Assembly: GCA_003222895.1 (NCBI GenBank)
Contig: QHXI01000048.1
Coordinates: 62,001-126,000, forward strand
Direction: 5' to 3'
DNA from: Acidobacteriota bacterium
GTDB lineage: Bacteria; Acidobacteriota; Blastocatellia; Pyrinomonadales; Pyrinomonadaceae
DNA length: 64,000 bases
Numbering within the stretch: the first letter of the stretch is position 1; every line of letters starts with the position of its first letter. This document shows, piece by piece, positions 63,342 through 64,000 of the stretch. A program made the translations under genes and the position numbers. A model generated the notes under the pieces. That model had not been told where the DNA came from. It worked only from the letters and a program-made list of their open reading frames with translations, and did no database searches.

Positions 63342-63749
63342 ATGAAGGTTTTTATTAGTCATTCAAGTAAAGACGAAGTGCTTGCTTCGAAGATCGCTTC
63401 TTATCTGGAAGATGCCGGACTAGAGGTCTGGTATGACAAACGTGAAATCATGCCTGGAGACAATTGGGCCGATAAGATCGCCCAGGGATTGAGAGAGTCG
63501 GACGCGATGGTTGTCCTCCTTTCTGAAGGCGCACTGAGCTCCGAATTCATGCGTCGAGACATCGATTATGCGTTAAGCCAAAAACCATTTAGGAGACGGG
63601 TCGTACCAGTCTTTGTTGGATACCCGAGGGAGCGCCAAGACGACGTGCCATGGATCTTTGATCGTCTGCAGTCAATTAACCTCAAAGAAAACGGCGGAAA
63701 TGAACACGAGCTAGAGCAACTCGCACAGGTGCTAAAGGACGCCGCCTGA
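63342..63749 (+). CDS. TIR-domain protein with Asp at the catalytic-Glu position
   Basis: A 135-residue protein that is a single TIR domain: MKVFISHSSKDE start, EVWYDKREIMPGDNW loop, VVLLSEGALSSEF. The start at ATG 63342 has a GGGGA ribosome site; the longer frame upstream reads through the XdhC gene. At the usual catalytic Glu position (WVxRE in homologues) the sequence is FMRRDIDYAL (Asp73), so NADase activity may be altered or lost. It ends in an acidic helix. It lies just 13 bp before a second TIR gene. Confidence 0.85.
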   Translation: MKVFISHSSKDEVLASKIASYLEDAGLEVWYDKREIMPGDNWADKIAQGLRESDAMVVLLSEGALSSEFMRRDIDYALSQKPFRRRVVPVFVGYPRERQDDVPWIFDRLQSINLKENGGNEHELEQLAQVLKDAA

Positions 63750-63762
63750 ATCTTCCACAAAA

Positions 63763-64000
63763 ATGGTGCTTGCTCTCCCGCACGAAGTTTTTCTATCGCA
63801 CTCAAGTCAAGACTTGGACTTTGTTGATGTGTTAGCCGCCCGAATACGACGACACGGCGTGCCCGTTTGGTATAGTCGAGCCAACATCATGGGCGCTCAG
63901 CAGTGGCACGATGAGATTGGCGCCGCATTACAACGATGTGATTGGTTCGCGGTTGTACTGTCATCACAGTCTGTCGAATCGATGTGGGTAAAACGGGAAC
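63763..64000 (+). CDS. Second TIR-domain protein (truncated by window end)
   Basis: At least 79 residues, ATG 63763. It begins MVLALPHEVFLSHSSQD, then VPVWYSRANIMGAQQWHDEIGAALQRCDWFAVVLSS and SMWVKRE (Glu79, the expected catalytic Glu of TIR NADases, present here). The frame is open to the window end. The gene starts 13 bp after the first TIR gene, so the two are in one operon. A C-terminal effector or sensor domain may lie outside the window. Confidence 0.82.
   Translation, partial: MVLALPHEVFLSHSSQDLDFVDVLAARIRRHGVPVWYSRANIMGAQQWHDEIGAALQRCDWFAVVLSSQSVESMWVKRE

Noticed and set aside
63342-64000. Assignment to Thoeris
   Set aside because: Only TIR genes are visible and no ThsA-like Sir2/SLOG gene lies in the window, so a specific system name is not justified.

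Overview
The window looks like a chromosome segment of an Acidobacteriota bacterium, most likely from the Blastocatellia/Pyrinomonadaceae side. This is an inference from moderate GC, many multi-PAS hybrid kinases, paired Ku genes, HAF-repeat and collagen-like secreted proteins, and several families of short palindromic intergenic repeats. No ribosomal RNA or marker gene fixes the taxonomy.

Layout. 1-5 kb: the 5' end of a B12-binding radical SAM gene, a small XRE regulator, a STAS protein, small hypotheticals, an isolated infA, a degenerate receiver and two tandem Crp/Fnr-like regulators. 5.2-7.9 kb: three same-strand units (HAF-repeat protein; DUF433/DUF5615 toxin-antitoxin pair; membrane-anchored hypothetical) separated by about 105-120 nt sites that resemble integron attC sites, a possible cassette array without an integrase. 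8-21.4 kb: zinc-finger gene plus two Ku genes (NHEJ), a collagen-like lipoprotein, VOC/MBL enzymes, a serine hydrolase, a WD40 protein, a Fpg/Nei glycosylase, a dihaem cytochrome-like protein, folA with a duplicated palindromic element at its 3' end, and cystathionine beta-synthase. 21.6-23 kb: tRNA-Lys(CTT) and a Hanks-type kinase.

23.3-35.1 kb is the most striking region. It is a minus-strand run of six overlapping or nearly abutting signalling genes: a 5-PAS phytochrome-type kinase, an Rcp1-type receiver, a REC-PAS kinase, a REC-GAF-PAS-PAS-kinase-REC hybrid, a REC-GGDEF-EAL protein and an NtrC-type sigma-54 activator. It reads as one phosphorelay joining c-di-GMP and sigma-54 outputs. It is followed by a NarX/NarL-type pair and a 1215-residue hybrid kinase. 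42.8-50.9 kb: a secreted penicillin-binding transpeptidase, a secreted protein coupled to a receiver whose phospho-acceptor is Asn, a lone PAS protein, an RHS/M23-like secreted protein, another kinase/receiver pair and a DUF4440-like protein. 51-54.7 kb: a PilS/PilR-like pair split by a 508-bp unit that carries a four-helix-bundle (IVP/bAvd-like) gene between inverted repeats of about 41 bp.

54.7-64 kb: a receiver with a long acidic tail, valS-nadC, a secreted coiled-coil protein, a split XdhC pair enclosing an MqsRA-like toxin-antitoxin pair, a lipoprotein and an Mpo1-like protein, and finally two tandem TIR-domain genes, the second cut by the window end. The right edge is therefore a candidate start of a TIR-based defence locus.
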